Made by a program: the position numbers and the translations under genes | Shown here: piece after piece, positions 61,021-64,000 of the stretch | Numbering within the stretch: position 1 is the stretch's first letter | Layout: each line of letters opens with the position of its first letter | The notes under the pieces: generated by a model | Seen by the model: the letters and a program-made list of their open reading frames with translations, nothing else | Told to the model about the DNA's origin: nothing | Database searches by the model: none | Source of the DNA: Ehretia macrophylla | Taxonomy: Eukaryota > Streptophyta > Magnoliopsida > Boraginales > Ehretiaceae | Direction of reading: 5' to 3' | Assembly: GCA_037974665.1 (NCBI GenBank) | Contig: CM075768.1 | Coordinates: forward strand, 11,151,001 to 11,215,000 | DNA: 64,000 bases

Positions 61021-61595
61021 TGAAATGGTTAGTAATTTTTTGTATATGTGTTATGTTTATCTGTTGCTTAAGTTTCAATATCCGTAGAAAATTATTATAA
61101 TATGTAATTGTCTAGTCCAATTAAATTTTAACGTAACTACTACCATTATACAAACATCAAATCAAATTAAATTGTGTTAAATGCAAAAAGAAATTTTAAT
61201 GCATTATAAATATGAAATGGTTTGTAACGAATAGTATATGTGGCATGTTTATCTGTTGTTTAAGTTTCAATATCCGTAGACAAGCATTACAATGCATAAT
61301 GTCCAATCAAATTAAATTTTAAATGTAACTACCACCACTAGATAAACATCATATCAAATTAAATTGTGTTAAATGCAAATGAAATTTTTATGCATCTGAA
61401 ATATGAAATGGTTTGTAAGGAATAATACATGTGGTATGTTTATCTGTTGTTCCAGTTTCAATATCCATAGACAAATATTACAATGCGTAATTATCCAATT
61501 AAATTAAATGTCAACGTAACTACCACCATTAGATAAACATCAAGTCAAATTAAATTGCATTAAATACAATAAAAAATTTAATGCATCTGAATGTT
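61021..61595. repeat. 191-bp tandem repeat, three units
   Basis: Units start at TGAAATGGTT (61021), 61213 and 61404 and contain GTTTATCTGTTG, AGTTTCAATATCC and AACATCAAATCAAATTAAATTG. They are clearly related with substitutions and small indels. They lie 650-1220 bp upstream of the FAR1/MULE start codon. Confidence 0.85.
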
Positions 61596-61686
61596 TATAC
61601 ATCTAACCATTCAATACTTTAAAATTCACGAATTGTAATAGCCAATTTTAGTCAAAGAGAAAGGAAGAAGAAGGAAAGAATATCAG

Positions 61687-62235
61687 GTTAGTTTTTAGAT
61701 AGGAAAATTTTGTATTTAATTTTTTTTGTAAGAATCAGGAGTTTGTTTATTTGTTTCTTATTTACTTTTTGTTAGTATTTAATTTATTTTGTATGTATAT
61801 GTTGAGAGTTCATTTACTTCTTTCGTAATATTTATTTTATAGTATCATATTCTATTTTATTTCGTAAATTAGTTGATAGATTAAAAAAAGTCGTATTTAA
61901 TTTATCATGTAAGTATTTATATTTTTTTTTTTTTTTTTGTAATATTTATAAGTTTTCTATCTGGATTTGTTGTTGGTTCTTACTAATGTGTAGTTGCAAT
62001 TGTATACATTTATGTACGTGCATTAGAAAAATTATTTTGTCCATTCATTTACTTATTTGTGTAAGATATAGTCTGTTTGATTTTTTTTTATTTTTTGCAG
62101 TAATATTATAAATTTGTATAATATATATTCTGTAAAATAATCTTTAGAATATATTTAGAATTTCACCATAATTTATAGTCTAGATTTTTTTGTTTATAAA
62201 GAAGACATTACTAAAATGAATGCTAATTATTGTAG
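61687..62235 (+). other. Possible 5' UTR intron of the FAR1/MULE gene
   Basis: A donor-like CAG|GTTAGT at 61687 follows a purine-rich stretch. A T-rich tract ends in ATTGTAG at 62235, 9 bases before the ATG at 62245. The AT- and T-rich content fits a plant intron. This is inferred from signals only. Confidence 0.3.
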
Positions 62236-62244
62236 ATATACAAG

Positions 62245-63398
62245 ATGGATGGCGATTTTAGCAATGTAGATTTTGGTAAGATGACATTTGGGTCTGTAGA
62301 AGAGGCATATGATTTCTACAATAGCTATGCACATGTGAAAGGATTCAGTATTAGGAAAGACACTATACAAAAACATCCAATTACAAAAGTAGCAATGAAT
62401 CGTAAGTTTGTTTGTTCTTGTCAAGGGTTGCGAATGAAAGAATTCTTGGAAATGCCTGGTAGACAATGGGAATACCGTGCATTGACCAGATATGAATGTA
62501 GTGCAAAACTTCATATAAAGCTTGATAGAGCAATCATGCGTTACATAGTAACTACCTTTGTTGACGAGCACAATCATGAACTTGTACCCAAATATGGTGT
62601 TCCAGAGTTACGCTCGCACAGACGCATTGATGATGGGCATATAAATGCAGCACATTCTATGCATCATGCCGGTATAAATCCTAGTAAAGTAATGGATTTC
62701 TTTAACTACAGTTCCATTGGATACGAACGTGGGTTTCACTAGGCTAGACTTGTACAACAAAATGTATCGAGATCGCCAACAAGAAATCATCGATAGGGAT
62801 GCTAACATTGCGCTTGCATACCTATACGGGAAGTTCGAAGGAGATCCAATGTTCTTTTTTTGAGTACACAGTTGATGACGATAACCGGCTTGATAAATTG
62901 TTTTGGACTGATGGAAGGTCTAGGGAGGAGTACGCAGTATTCGGGGATGTATTGATATTTGATGCAACTTATAAGACCAATTCGTACAAGTTTTCTTTAG
63001 TCATCTTAGCTGGGGCAAACAATCATCGCAACACATGCATTTTTGCTACTGCATTGATTAAAAATGAGAGCATAGAGTCCTATGTATGGGTGCTCAATAC
63101 TTTTATGTCTGCGATGAACAACAAGATACCATTGTTGGTGGTTACCGACGGAGACAAGTCAATGCAAGCAGCTATCACCATTGTCTTTCCAAATGCGAAA
63201 CACAGGCTTTGTCGTTGGCATCTTGGACGTAATAAAACCTCAAATGTGCATATTGATAATTTCGGGGAAACTTTTAGTAAAATGATGTCTCTCAAGTCTT
63301 CTATTGAGGAATTTGAATTTGAGTGAAGGAAAATGGTTGTTCATCATGACATTGAGAATCACAAGTGGATTGTGGATGTGTACGAAAGGAGACACAAA
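62245..63398 (+). pseudogene. FAR1/MULE-type transposase relic
   Basis: This encodes a FAR1-family protein: an N-terminal FAR1 DNA-binding domain (62290-62600; FGSVEEAYDFYNSYAHVKGFSIRKD, then CSC, YECSAKL and HNHEL zinc ligands) followed by a MULE transposase domain (62860-63240; FDATYKTN and VTDGDKSM carry acidic DDE-type positions, then HRLCRWHLGRN). In plants the family includes both Mutator-like transposases and domesticated FHY3/FAR1/FRS regulators. Lesions are an extra T near 62734, an extra T in the run at 62854-62860, and TGA at 63324. Similarity stops after YERRHK at 63398, so the rest of the transposase region and the SWIM zinc finger are missing. About 385 codons remain of a family usually 650-850 long. 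It is not functional. Terminal inverted repeats were not identified. Confidence 0.88.
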
Positions 63399-64000
63399 TC
63401 AAGAATAAAAGATACACATATCTCCCAAACACAAAGATATATACTGAGAGATGCAAACTTTCAAATAATCAAGATAAATAAGCTTTCTTTTGCATTCTAC
63501 TCTTGCCATTATGTGAATCAGTTATGTCTCTCAATTCTTTTCCAGTCACATTGAACAAAAATTTTGGAACCAATCCTAAAATCTATCGTCATCAAACTTC
63601 AACAAGAGTATCCAAGCTCAGTGATTGCAAACTAGGAGTGATGCTTAGGAGCCATGGAGGCCATAATTATGTTTGTTGCTTTATCGCCTAGCTTTAAGCA
63701 TACATATAATCTCTTCCAGTCATTCTAAATGATTCTAAATTGATTCTTAAAATTGCACGATGGAGCACGATGAAGTACGCAACTAAATAAGGGATAAGTC
63801 ACACAAATTGAATACGATCCACCTGTCAAAATCCATTCAAGAATCTACTAAAGAAAAGTGATCTTTTATCACGGAGGTTAGCTACCTTCCAGTGGCCTAA
63901 TAATCAGAATAGCCCTATGTTAAAAGAAGATCTTCAAGAGAAGATCATAAAAGGTAGTACCATAAGTGGAAGAAGCAAAATAACTTGTTTAAGTAAAACG
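63399..64000. other. Non-coding end of window
   Basis: Similarity to the transposase ends abruptly at 63398. No gene, LTR or repeat partner was seen in the remainder. Confidence 0.5.

Noticed and set aside
62245..63398. Functional domesticated FRS/FAR1 regulator gene
   Set aside because: Two frameshifts, one stop and loss of the C-terminal SWIM region make a functional protein unlikely as read.

Overview
The window is plant nuclear DNA, most likely from a dicot. It is AT-rich and is almost entirely a nest of LTR retrotransposons. It has Copia and Ty3/gypsy pol genes with plant-type domains, a Sirevirus-type envelope-like ORF, a chromodomain gypsy integrase, a non-coding large retrotransposon derivative (LARD) and a FAR1/MULE transposase. 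I see no intact host protein gene, rRNA or tRNA gene. Every coding region found is a broken transposon gene.

Layout. (1) 1-12172: the 3' part of a Sirevirus-like Copia element (pol relic, spacer, envelope-like relic, 3' LTR). A complete young Copia element, 'Copia A' (6439-11780), sits inside that LTR with identical 602-bp LTR lengths, two LTR differences and TSD GTTCT. (2) 12173-14577: non-coding, with a TA microsatellite, a dispersed repeat and a short tandem repeat. (3) 14583-32593: an 18-kb minus-strand LARD (TSD ATTAT). Its interior is a ladder of short GTAGG/CCTAC hairpins grading into roughly 60-bp tandem arrays. A 9.5-kb Tekay/Del-like gypsy element (15561-25080) is inserted in it. 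(4) 33420-58347: 'Copia B' on the plus strand, split near its 3' end by 21.6 kb. The insertion is minus-strand 'Copia C' (35878-57475), which encloses minus-strand 'Copia D' (41567-55862), which in turn holds two solo gypsy LTRs (43304-46813 and 52507-54957). (5) 58348-61700: non-coding, with hairpins, a second copy of the dispersed repeat, a 50-bp perfect duplication and a 191-bp triplicate. (6) 62245-63398: a frameshifted, truncated FAR1/MULE transposase relic. The rest to 64000 shows nothing recognisable.

Relative ages from by-eye LTR comparison: LARD (about 14% LTR divergence) is oldest; Copia C and D are about 6%; the gypsy element in the LARD is about 2.8%; Copia A is about 0.3%. The nesting order agrees with this (gypsy inside LARD, D inside C inside B). 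These counts are by eye and approximate.

The strongest candidate for something undescribed is the LARD interior: dozens of near-perfect short palindromes in a regular ladder, with a 32-codon ORF just after the primer-binding site as its only visible coding potential.
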